DNA of 5,352 nt, taken from Deltaproteobacteria bacterium. Its GTDB lineage: Bacteria; Desulfobacterota; Binatia; UBA9968. The DNA is taken from positions 6,646-11,997 of the forward strand of contig VBLN01000174.1 of assembly GCA_005878685.1 (NCBI GenBank), written 5' to 3'. The position numbers and the translations under genes are program-made. The notes below the pieces were generated by a model. The model was not told the DNA's origin. It saw only the letters and a program-made list of their open reading frames with translations, and did no database searches. Positions 1 through 5,352 of this stretch are shown piece after piece (the stretch's first letter is position 1; each line of letters opens with the position of its first letter).

Positions 1-36
1 GACTTTGGGTTTCTGGGCCTCAAGGCTTACCCGTGA
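1..36 (+). CDS. Possible C-terminal end of an upstream gene (partial)
   Basis: Frame 1 is open from the first base and ends at TGA (34-36), giving the 11-residue tail DFGFLGLKAYP. The composition is protein-like and the stop is followed at once by a hairpin (36-62), as expected at a gene end. Eleven codons are too few to identify a family or to exclude a chance open stretch. The same bases can also be read as part of a folded site ending near base 86, so the call is tentative. Confidence 0.25.
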   Translation, partial: DFGFLGLKAYP

Positions 37-62
37 TAGGCACGAGCGACGGCTCCGCCTAT
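36..62 (+). terminator. Imperfect hairpin before the first GNAT gene, possible weak terminator
   Basis: ATAGGC (36-41) pairs with GCCTAT (57-62), and inside it GAGC (44-47) pairs with GCTC (52-55) around a GACG loop. A small asymmetric internal loop (AC opposite C) separates the two stems. It begins at the last base of the possible stop codon of the preceding frame. Only a short T run (62-64) follows, so it is a poor intrinsic terminator. It may instead be the central stem of a recombination site ending at GTTATGCC (79-86). Confidence 0.35.
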
Positions 63-104
63 TTCAGCTCACCTAATAGTTATGCCTTCAATGGGACTTG
101 AGCT

Positions 105-644
105 GTGGAACCAAGCAAATACGAGCTAAAAAACGGTCCCGTTCTTCTGATCCGCGAGGCCGTGGTTCAAGATGCACGTGCTATTCTCGATTACCTCGAA
201 CAAATGAGTGGAGAGTCCGACTTTCTGACCTTCGGCCCCGGCGAGTTCGAGCTCACCGAAGCAGAAGAAGAGGATTTCTTACGCAAATATCGGGATTCGG
301 ACAACCAACTCTATATACTCGGGCTGATAGACGATACGATTGTTAGCACTTTGATCTTTTCAGCGGGTCGTCGCCGTCGCGTTCGACACAGCGGCGAGTT
401 CAGCATGTCGGTGCGAAAACACTATTGGGGGCTTGGAATTGGCTCATTGATGCTCGACACCCTCATCGGGTGGGCGAGGGCAACGGAAATTGTGAAGAAG
501 ATCAATCTGCGTGTCCGGACAGATAATCAGCATGCGATTCACCTGTATGAACGCAAAGGTTTCGTTAAGGAAGGCACGATCCGTAAAGAGATCTTTTTGG
601 ACGGTACTTACTTCGACCAGCACTGGATGGGCCTAGAATTGTGA
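105..644 (+). CDS. GNAT family N-acetyltransferase (first of three)
   Basis: This gene encodes a 179-residue cytoplasmic GNAT enzyme, which would transfer an acetyl group from acetyl-CoA to an amine. The substrate is unknown. The N-terminal half (about 13-75) has the usual beta1-alpha1-alpha2 layout. The acetyl-CoA pyrophosphate-binding loop is visible as YWGLGIG at 107-113, after the beta4 strand FSMSV (99-103). Motif B follows, with N141 and Y148 in a segment reading DNQHAIHLYERKGF; this Tyr is the usual general acid of the fold. The C-terminus (EG, R, G-Y-D, then MG) resembles the YhhY/RimI-like branch and is shared with the next gene. A patch of five arginines lies at 89-94. The start is GTG at 105, because no in-frame ATG gives a full beta1; a weak GGGA lies 8 bases upstream. 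It sits 24 bases after a GTTATGCC box and is followed by an attC-like structure, so it may be cassette cargo. Confidence 0.9.
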   Translation: MEPSKYELKNGPVLLIREAVVQDARAILDYLEQMSGESDFLTFGPGEFELTEAEEEDFLRKYRDSDNQLYILGLIDDTIVSTLIFSAGRRRRVRHSGEFSMSVRKHYWGLGIGSLMLDTLIGWARATEIVKKINLRVRTDNQHAIHLYERKGFVKEGTIRKEIFLDGTYFDQHWMGLEL

Positions 645-653
645 CGAAACACG

Positions 654-744
654 GCATAACCATCGGATGACCGGAGCGGAAACTGCGGCCGGCTCGCTTC
701 GCTCGACGACGCCAATCCCCGCTCGGTGATCCTTAACGTCATAC
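654..744 (+). other. attC-like recombination site between the first two GNAT genes (tentative)
   Basis: The 111-base gap contains a long imperfect stem. Bases 665-679 pair with 719-732 through 13 base pairs, interrupted by one G-G mismatch (669/728) and one bulged G (674). A loop of 39 bases lies between the arms. Outside the arms are short spacers (CATC, 661-664; TTAAC, 733-737), then GCATAAC (654-660) on the left and GTCATAC (738-744) on the right, which pair at 5 of 7 positions. This order (R'' box, spacer, bulged L'' arm, loop, L' arm, spacer, R' box) and the 91-base length match integron attC sites. Against it, the right box departs from GTTRRRY, including the normally fixed third base, and the left box departs from RYYYAAC at one base. 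A plain stem-loop is the alternative. Confidence 0.38.
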
Positions 745-755
745 ATCTTAAAGGA

Positions 756-1268
756 ATGCTGATCATTCGATCTGCCCGCATTGATGACGCTGCGACACTC
801 TGCGCTGCTGAGCAGGCGATTGCAGAAACGCCCGGCCGGCTCATATCGAGACCTGAAGAACTGCGGCTAGAAGCTTTCGTATCGTTGATTGAAAAACTCA
901 GTGGCGGCGCCGGGTGCTATCTAGTTGCTGAGGATAACGGAGCTTGTGTCGGGCATGCGCTTCTAAACCCGATGGAGCTTATTGCGCTCGCGCACGTGTA
1001 TCGGCTTACTATTGTCGTTCACCCGGGACATAGCGGGAAAGGCATCGGGACCGCCTTGATGCGGTCTATTTGCGAGTGGGCTACGTGCTCGCCCCAAGTG
1101 CATAAAATCGAGCTGTTGGTTCGCTCAACAAACGAACGCGCGTTATCACTGTACAGAAAATTCGGTTTCGTTGAAGAGGGCCGCTTGCGCGACCACGTTC
1201 GGTTACCGGATGGCTCGTATATCGACGAAGTCTCGATGGGATGGTTTCCAGTGCGAGCCGATGCCTAA
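756..1268 (+). CDS. GNAT family N-acetyltransferase (second of three)
   Basis: From ATG 756 this encodes a 170-residue GNAT enzyme beginning MLIIRSA, a normal beta1 start for the family. The acetyl-CoA loop is SGKGIG at 93-98, after strand beta4 (YRLTIVV, 82-88); Ser stands where many members have Arg or Gln. Motif B reads STNERALSLYRKFGF, followed by EEGRLRDHV and a G-S-Y-I-D stretch ending in MGW, as in YhhY and in the preceding gene. Substrate unknown. A longer reading from GTG 726 adds ten residues, but it would begin inside the attC-like arm and lacks a ribosome binding site. An AAGGA at 751-755 directly abuts the ATG, which is too close for normal spacing. The TAA stop (1266-1268) lies inside GCCTAAC, which fits a cassette R'' core box. 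The gene is clearly divergent from the first GNAT and is not a recent duplicate. Confidence 0.9.
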   Translation: MLIIRSARIDDAATLCAAEQAIAETPGRLISRPEELRLEAFVSLIEKLSGGAGCYLVAEDNGACVGHALLNPMELIALAHVYRLTIVVHPGHSGKGIGTALMRSICEWATCSPQVHKIELLVRSTNERALSLYRKFGFVEEGRLRDHVRLPDGSYIDEVSMGWFPVRADA

Positions 1269-1319
1269 CATCGCTTAAACAGCAAGCAAGGGCTCCAGCC
1301 GCTCACGTTCAAATGCTTT

Positions 1320-1796
1320 ATGCCTACGGAACCTGAACACTTTTCCCTTCGACCGGCCACACTCGACGATTTCGAGCAGCTGTTCAATATTCATCGAGCG
1401 GCGCTTGGAGAGTACATCGCGGCGACGTGGGGGTGGGACGATGAGTGGCAGCGCGACTTCTTCCAGAAAAACTTCAAACCTGAGGTACGATCGGTCATCG
1501 AGATTCGAGGGCGGATGATCGGGTTTGTCGACGTGACCGAACAGGATGGAGGCATTTATCTGGAGAACATCGAGATCGCGCCTCTATATCAGGGGCGCGG
1601 CATCGGAACTCGAATGATCCAGGACTTGCTTGCCCGAGCATACGGCAGAGGAGTAATCCTCAAACTTCAAGTATTGAAGGTCAATCATCGCGCCCGGGCA
1701 CTATACGAGCGACTGGGATTTCAGCGCGTAGGCGACACGGAAACCCACTTTCTAATGGAACACCGTAGCAAGACGCCCGAGCTCGCGAACTCATAG
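1320..1796 (+). CDS. GNAT family N-acetyltransferase with YxxxTWGWDxEW motif (third of three)
   Basis: This gene encodes a complete 158-residue GNAT protein. After beta1 (FSLRPATLDDF, 8-18) comes YIAATWGWDDEWQ (32-44), a conserved alpha1-alpha2 signature of a widespread but uncharacterised GNAT subgroup. Strand beta4 and the acetyl-CoA loop read IEIAPLYQGRGIGT (84-97), with the consensus Q-G-R-G-I-G intact. Motif B contains LKVNHRARALYERLGF, with the usual Asn and Tyr, followed by a short C-terminal strand (THFLMEH). The enzyme should be catalytically competent; the acceptor substrate is not predictable. Start is ATG 1320, with no Shine-Dalgarno match upstream. It belongs to a different GNAT branch from the two preceding genes. 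It lies 51 bases after the second GNAT and 83 bases before the exporter start, so co-transcription is possible. Confidence 0.92.
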   Translation: MPTEPEHFSLRPATLDDFEQLFNIHRAALGEYIAATWGWDDEWQRDFFQKNFKPEVRSVIEIRGRMIGFVDVTEQDGGIYLENIEIAPLYQGRGIGTRMIQDLLARAYGRGVILKLQVLKVNHRARALYERLGFQRVGDTETHFLMEHRSKTPELANS

Positions 1797-1879
1797 ACAA
1801 AATCCGCGCCCTGGAATCTCTTCCGACCGTCCGTGACCTCAAGGCTCTTCTGAGAAGGGGCCAAAAACCCGATAGGACT

Positions 1880-3448
1880 GTGGCATATATTTTTAGACAG
1901 CCATGCGATGAAGGCGTCATTCGAGCTCAGCCGGCCGAAGTTCCATGTGCGCCCGCGTCCGAGCCTTGGATTTTGGCCGCGACCATTTTGGGGTCGAGCA
2001 TGGCCTTCATCGACGGCACAGTCGTCAACGTAGCGCTACCCGCGTTGCAGAAGAGCCTCAACGCGACGGTCTTTGATGTGCAATGGGTGATTGAATCCTA
2101 CGCACTCTTTCTCGCTGCATTGCTTTTGGTTGGAGGATCGATGGGTGACCGCTTCGGCAGACGACGTACCTTCTGCTCAGGCGTCGCTTTCTTCGCGCTC
2201 GCTTCAACAACGTGCGGGATGGCAGGAAGCGTCAGTCAACTGATCGTCGCGCGTGCGGCACAGGGCGTGGCCGGCGCTCTGCTCGTGCCGGGAAGCCTCG
2301 CCATTATCAGCGCTTCGTTCGATGAAGAGCGACGGGGACGGGCGATCGGGACATGGTCGGGGTTTACGGCGATAACCGCCGGCGTTGGACCGGTGATCGG
2401 CGGCTGGCTGATCGAGCACGTCTCATGGCGCGCTGTTTTTTTTATCAACGTGCCCCTCGCACTCATCGTGCTACTGATCTCTTCCTTGCATGTGCCCGAG
2501 AGCAGGGATGACGATGCAAATATGACCCTGGACTGGCCGGGCGCTGCACTCGCGACCGTGAGCTTGGGTGCGCTTGTTTATGGGCTAATCGAATCCTCGC
2601 GTTTAGGCTTCGGCCATCCACTGGTACTCGCTGCGCTTCTAGGTGGGGCGCTCTTACTCGCAGTTTTCCTTCTCGTCGAAGCGCGTTCGCCGAACCCGAT
2701 GTTGCCACTCGTGCTGTTTCGCTCGCGCAATTTTAGCGGCGCCAATCTACTGACGCTCTTTCTGTACACCGCCTTGGGCGGAGGGATGTTCTTTTTTCCG
2801 CTCAACCTGATTCAAGTCCAAGGATACTCGGCGACCGCCGCGGGTGCCGCCTGGCTTCCTTTCATTCTCATTCTGTTTTCGCTCTCACGCTGGTCGGGAG
2901 GATTGGTGAAAAGATACGGCGCGAAGGCGCCGCTGGTGGCCGGCCCCGGGATTGCCGCTCTAGGGTATGGCCTATTTATGATTCCAGGAGTGGTCGGGAG
3001 TTACTGGACGACCTTCTTTCCCGCGATGGTGGTGCTGGGATTAGGAATGGCAGTGAGCGTTGCGCCGCTCACGACCACAGTCATGAATGCTGTGCCGGAA
3101 AAACGGGCGGGTGTGGCCTCTGGGGTCAACAATGCCGTCTCGCGTATCGCCGCACTTCTTGGAATTGCAGTTCTTGGCATCGTGATCGTGCGCTCATTTA
3201 ACAGCGAGCTAGATCGACGGTTGGCACGGATGGACATAGCGCCTGAAGTACGGCTTTCGATTGATGAGCAACGCGTCCGACTGGCCGGAGCGGAACTACC
3301 TTCTAGTATCGATGAGCCAACGCGGGTCGCGTTGAAACAGGCGATCGACGAATCCTTTGTCTTCGCCTTTCGCTTCGTCATGCTGACTTCAGTCGGTCTC
3401 GCGCTCGTCAGTGCCTCCGTGGCATTCACCGCGATCGAGAACAAGTAA
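1880..3448 (+). CDS. DHA2-family major facilitator drug/proton antiporter
   Basis: This gene encodes a complete 522-residue inner-membrane exporter of the 14-helix DHA2 group, which expels small hydrophobic or cationic compounds in exchange for protons. Visible signatures are: TM1 with the D45 motif AFIDGTVVNVALPALQ (42-57); motif A in the TM2-TM3 loop, GSMGDRFGRRR (86-96); R125 and G129 of motif B in TM4; motif C in TM5, GVGPVIGGW (168-176); and WRAVFFINVP (183-192), the usual TM6 entry. The remaining hydrophobic segments run to a last helix near 495-517. The region 430-480 is a hydrophilic loop before that helix, normal for DHA2 proteins. Length is typical. GTG 1880 is the first usual start in the frame and leaves a 29-residue tail before TM1. 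Its AGGA is only 2 bases away, so the start is uncertain. No separate membrane-fusion partner gene is present in the window. Substrate cannot be assigned. Confidence 0.93.
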   Translation: MAYIFRQPCDEGVIRAQPAEVPCAPASEPWILAATILGSSMAFIDGTVVNVALPALQKSLNATVFDVQWVIESYALFLAALLLVGGSMGDRFGRRRTFCSGVAFFALASTTCGMAGSVSQLIVARAAQGVAGALLVPGSLAIISASFDEERRGRAIGTWSGFTAITAGVGPVIGGWLIEHVSWRAVFFINVPLALIVLLISSLHVPESRDDDANMTLDWPGAALATVSLGALVYGLIESSRLGFGHPLVLAALLGGALLLAVFLLVEARSPNPMLPLVLFRSRNFSGANLLTLFLYTALGGGMFFFPLNLIQVQGYSATAAGAAWLPFILILFSLSRWSGGLVKRYGAKAPLVAGPGIAALGYGLFMIPGVVGSYWTTFFPAMVVLGLGMAVSVAPLTTTVMNAVPEKRAGVASGVNNAVSRIAALLGIAVLGIVIVRSFNSELDRRLARMDIAPEVRLSIDEQRVRLAGAELPSSIDEPTRVALKQAIDESFVFAFRFVMLTSVGLALVSASVAFTAIENK

Positions 3449-3467
3449 TCAACGGAATAGTGATTAC
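3445..3467. repeat. Perfect 7-bp inverted repeat overlapping the exporter stop codon
   Basis: GTAATCA (3445-3451) is the exact reverse complement of TGATTAC (3461-3467), with a 9-base spacer. The TAA stop (3446-3448) lies inside the left arm. There is no T run after it, so it does not look like an intrinsic terminator. It could be a weak transcript-end hairpin, a binding site or a junction scar. Confidence 0.4.
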
Positions 3468-3552
3468 GCCTCCAATTGTAACTGGCACCGGCTGAAAACA
3501 CCCATATCGGGTGCCGGCCGAAACTCTTGCTTAAACCGTCGTCTAAATCGGG

Positions 3553-3579
3553 CGAGACGTGATGTTAATCATCATCTCG
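3553..3579. repeat. Bulged 10-bp stem-loop upstream of the CHASE2 promoter
   Basis: CGAGA (3553-3557) pairs with TCTCG (3575-3579), and TGATG (3560-3564) pairs with CATCA (3570-3574). The loop is TTAAT, and a 2-base bulge (CG, 3558-3559) sits on the left side only. No T tract follows, so intrinsic termination is unlikely. Lying about 30-55 bases before the candidate -10 element, it could be an operator or a transcript-end structure for the exporter. Confidence 0.45.
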
Positions 3580-3607
3580 TAGCGGTGCTTTCAGAGAATC
3601 GTTATCC

Positions 3608-3618
3608 TGGTATATACT
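3608..3618 (+). promoter_or_regulatory. Candidate sigma70-type -10 region for the CHASE2 gene
   Basis: TATACT (3613-3618) matches the -10 consensus at 5 of 6 positions. The overlapping register TGGTATATA (3608-3616) resembles an extended -10. The -35 is weak: TTTCAG at 3589-3594 lies 18 bases upstream of TATACT and matches poorly. Transcription from here would give a leader of roughly 24 bases including the ribosome binding site, which is a sensible arrangement. Confidence 0.4.
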
Positions 3619-3636
3619 CAATTTGGTCAAGATGGC

Positions 3637-3642
3637 AGGTGA
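3637..3642 (+). promoter_or_regulatory. Ribosome binding site of the CHASE2 gene
   Basis: AGGTGA is a six-base match to the 16S anti-Shine-Dalgarno sequence and lies 6 bases before GTG 3649. It is the best ribosome binding site in the window and decides the choice of the GTG start. Confidence 0.75.
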
Positions 3643-3648
3643 CGCGCC

Positions 3649-5352
3649 GTGAATCCATTCGTTATTTTTTACAATCGGATTCTACAATGGGTCTTCCCTT
3701 TGTTCGTGTTTATCGTCAAAAAATGGAAATACAAAGCCTACCTCTTTCTAGCTGCCGTTTTTTCCCTGGGTATTTTTATCGATGCCGTGTTTCTCCAGCT
3801 TGCGGAAAAAATGCAAAACGCCGGTTTCGACTTGGCGTTGCGCTACCGTATCTTCGCCCCTAAGCCTGACAAAGAGATCATCATCGTCGATATCAACGAG
3901 GCGAGCCTGGCTTCCATGGCGAAGGAGTATGGCCGCTGGCCGTGGCCCCGCCAGGTGTTGGGAGAGTTTCTCGAGCGCTTGGAACTGCAGAAACCCAAGG
4001 CGGTGGTTTTCGACATTCTCTTCAGCGACCCGGATATTTATAACCGCGATAGCGACGCCTATTTTGACGCTGTTGTTGCCGACACCAAGAACACTTTTTT
4101 TCCGATGCTGCGTTTGGACGAAGCGAGCGATTCCCTGAGCCAGTTCAAGCCCTCGATGATTGCAGGAGTAACGCCGATCTCGGGGCAGACGCAAGAGGAC
4201 GCTACGATCGCGGTCGTAATGCCATACTTCCCATCAATCCTCAGAGGAGGACGGCTGGGTTTTCATAATATCTACCCCGATCTTGACGGCGTTGTCCGCA
4301 AATATTCTGTCTACCGGGACGATTACGGCTGGAAAATCCCTTCGCTGCCCGCCCGCGTCGTTCGTGAGCTTGGCTACCGCGAGCCGTCGTCGCCGAGCGT
4401 GCTCCTCAATTGGCGCGGCAAGCCTTTCTCTTATCAGACCGTGAGCTTTGCTGAGGTGTTCAATGATATGACCAGCAAGGACAAGAAACGCCGACAGGAT
4501 GAGTTCGCGAACAAAATAGTCTTGATCGGCTCCACGGCGCCAAGCCTGTTTGACGTCAAAGCCACTCCCATGAGCCAGCTTCATCCCGGTGTCGAAATCA
4601 TGGCCACCGCAATCGACAACCTGAAACACGGTGATTATTTATACAGCCCGGAAGGCCTAATGCTCTATCCGGTGGTCGCTCTCTTCATTGTCTGGATGAT
4701 TGCGGTCGCCTTCTATCATGACCCTGAGGGAAGCTATGTGGACCGCATGACCGGCAGCTCCCAGTTCATACTCCTGGCGGTTAGCTATGCGAGCATCAAC
4801 TTCACTAGTACCTATATCAATCTTGTGGGTCCGGTTACGATTGGACTGGCTTACTTCGCCGTTGCGCGTCTGTATGCTGCAGCTAGCAGCGAGGCTCTCG
4901 AAACCAGCATGCTGCGTGCATCGGTCGAACAGGAGGTTGAGCTAAGGGCTTTCTTGTTGCTCATCCGTGTGGGAGAATCTGATCGATCCATAGGCGAAGG
5001 CAAGCTGAAACGAATTCGCCGCCGGTTGGAAAAATCGGGGATCGAGCCGAAGAGCGTGGAAATTCTTACCGGACGCCAAAAGGGTATCTGGGCTATCTTT
5101 GAAAACACCCTGGCAGTCTCTTGGGTGGTACCGGCTCAAGATCATGCGGCTCGCGAGCGCGTGATCAAGGATGTCGAGACCGTCACCGCCTTCCTCAAGA
5201 CCACGTTGCCGCGCTACTTAGGCGCGCTGAAGAATGGAACTACATGGGTGGTACACGAAAGTCTGATCGCGGGCGGTAAAGCCGCCAGAACCGGCTGGGA
5301 CAGAATGTTTGCCGAAACGCAATTGCGGTGGCATGAGCGCGCGAATAACGAG
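3649..5352 (+). CDS. CHASE2-domain membrane sensor with unidentified C-terminal region (3' end outside window)
   Basis: The frame is open for 568 codons, from GTG 3649 to the last base, with no stop. Helix TM1 lies at about 29-50. The extracytoplasmic CHASE2 domain (about 51-335) shows its usual blocks: GFDLALRYR (59-67), IIIVDINEASL (77-87), GRWPWPR (95-101), AVVFDILFSDP (118-128), GFHNIYPDLDGVVRK (204-218), KIVLIGSTA with D302 and TP (289-307), and PGVEIMATAIDNL (313-325). Three helices follow (about 338-356, 372-388, 390-408), the standard CHASE2 layout. Residues 413-568 should be cytoplasmic. I see no class III cyclase metal aspartates, no GGDEF or EAL motif, no histidine-kinase H or N box and no protein-kinase loop. 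The role is probably to sense an unknown external signal and pass it to this tail or a partner. The C-terminus may extend beyond the window, so a further output domain cannot be excluded. Its promoter and ribosome binding site suggest expression independent of the exporter. Confidence 0.92.
   Translation, partial: MNPFVIFYNRILQWVFPLFVFIVKKWKYKAYLFLAAVFSLGIFIDAVFLQLAEKMQNAGFDLALRYRIFAPKPDKEIIIVDINEASLASMAKEYGRWPWPRQVLGEFLERLELQKPKAVVFDILFSDPDIYNRDSDAYFDAVVADTKNTFFPMLRLDEASDSLSQFKPSMIAGVTPISGQTQEDATIAVVMPYFPSILRGGRLGFHNIYPDLDGVVRKYSVYRDDYGWKIPSLPARVVRELGYREPSSPSVLLNWRGKPFSYQTVSFAEVFNDMTSKDKKRRQDEFANKIVLIGSTAPSLFDVKATPMSQLHPGVEIMATAIDNLKHGDYLYSPEGLMLYPVVALFIVWMIAVAFYHDPEGSYVDRMTGSSQFILLAVSYASINFTSTYINLVGPVTIGLAYFAVARLYAAASSEALETSMLRASVEQEVELRAFLLLIRVGESDRSIGEGKLKRIRRRLEKSGIEPKSVEILTGRQKGIWAIFENTLAVSWVVPAQDHAARERVIKDVETVTAFLKTTLPRYLGALKNGTTWVVHESLIAGGKAARTGWDRMFAETQLRWHERANNE

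Larger units (their letters stand above)
3449..3648. other. 200-base intergenic region between the exporter and the CHASE2 gene
   Basis: No coding frame here is credible. The stretch contains the right part of the inverted repeat at 3445-3467, a 5-bp GC stem CACCC/GGGTG (3499-3513), a bulged 10-bp hairpin (3553-3579), a candidate promoter near 3608-3618 and the ribosome binding site at 3637-3642. The spacing and promoter-like bases suggest that transcription starts afresh for the CHASE2 gene. Confidence 0.6.

Noticed and set aside
98..346. Open frame overlapping the first GNAT gene in another + frame
   Set aside because: Arginine-rich shadow translation fully inside a gene with intact GNAT motifs.
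105..1796. Assigning any of the GNATs to aminoglycoside, streptothricin or other named antibiotic acetyltransferases
   Set aside because: Only general GNAT motifs are visible; no drug-specific signature can be supported.
3001..3501. Antisense open frame opposite the end of the exporter
   Set aside because: Ser/Thr/Arg-rich low-complexity shadow; the sense strand encodes conserved DHA2 helices.
3495..3513. CACCC/GGGTG hairpin that on the minus strand is followed by TTTT, resembling an intrinsic terminator
   Set aside because: The stem is only 5 bp and no minus-strand gene runs into it.
3411..3863. Open frame crossing from the exporter end into the CHASE2 gene
   Set aside because: It overlaps two well-supported genes in another frame; its composition is cysteine- and arginine-rich, with no recognisable fold or ribosome binding site.
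3748..4629. Two long antisense open frames opposite the CHASE2 domain
   Set aside because: The sense frame carries every CHASE2 block, so these are reverse-strand shadows of GC-biased codons.
1..5352. tRNA, rRNA, CRISPR array, insertion sequence ends or transposase, integrase gene
   Set aside because: Both strands were read by eye; no cloverleaf with a CCA end, no regularly spaced repeats, and no transposase or tyrosine-recombinase coding sequence was seen.

Overview
The window looks like accessory DNA from a proteobacterium. The intermediate GC content, the DHA2-type drug exporter and the CHASE2 sensor all fit a beta- or gammaproteobacterium, but nothing here fixes the genus. All supported genes read left to right on the + strand.

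Left part (1-1796): three consecutive stand-alone GNAT-family acetyltransferase genes (105-644, 756-1268, 1320-1796). They are short, divergent from one another, lack convincing Shine-Dalgarno sites, and are separated by 111 and 51 bases. The first gap holds a long imperfect stem-loop with bulged bases. It is flanked by 7-base boxes spaced as in an integron attC site, and its left box is the exact 8-base complement of a box just upstream of the first GNAT gene. This suggests gene cassettes, perhaps eroded ones, since GNATs are among the commonest cassette cargo. It is not proven: no integrase is in the window and one core box is off consensus. Bases 1-36 may be the last codons of a gene that starts before the window.

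Middle part (1880-3448): a complete 14-helix-type DHA2 major facilitator exporter starting at GTG. Its frame stays open upstream for another 37 codons with no usual start codon. The 200 bases after it carry no gene but hold two clear inverted repeats and a candidate promoter.

Right part (3649-5352, open at the window end): a membrane sensor with one N-terminal membrane helix, a full CHASE2 sensory domain, three more helices, and a C-terminal cytoplasmic region of about 155 residues that matches no output domain I can name. Its secondary-structure order resembles a beta-alpha-beta-beta-alpha-beta palm fold without the metal-binding residues of class III cyclases. It has a good ribosome binding site and probably its own promoter.

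Together the GNATs and the exporter look like a small-molecule modification and efflux neighbourhood of adaptive genes beside an independent sensor gene. No substrate can be assigned from sequence. The most notable points are the possible cassette architecture and the unidentified C-terminal region of the CHASE2 protein.
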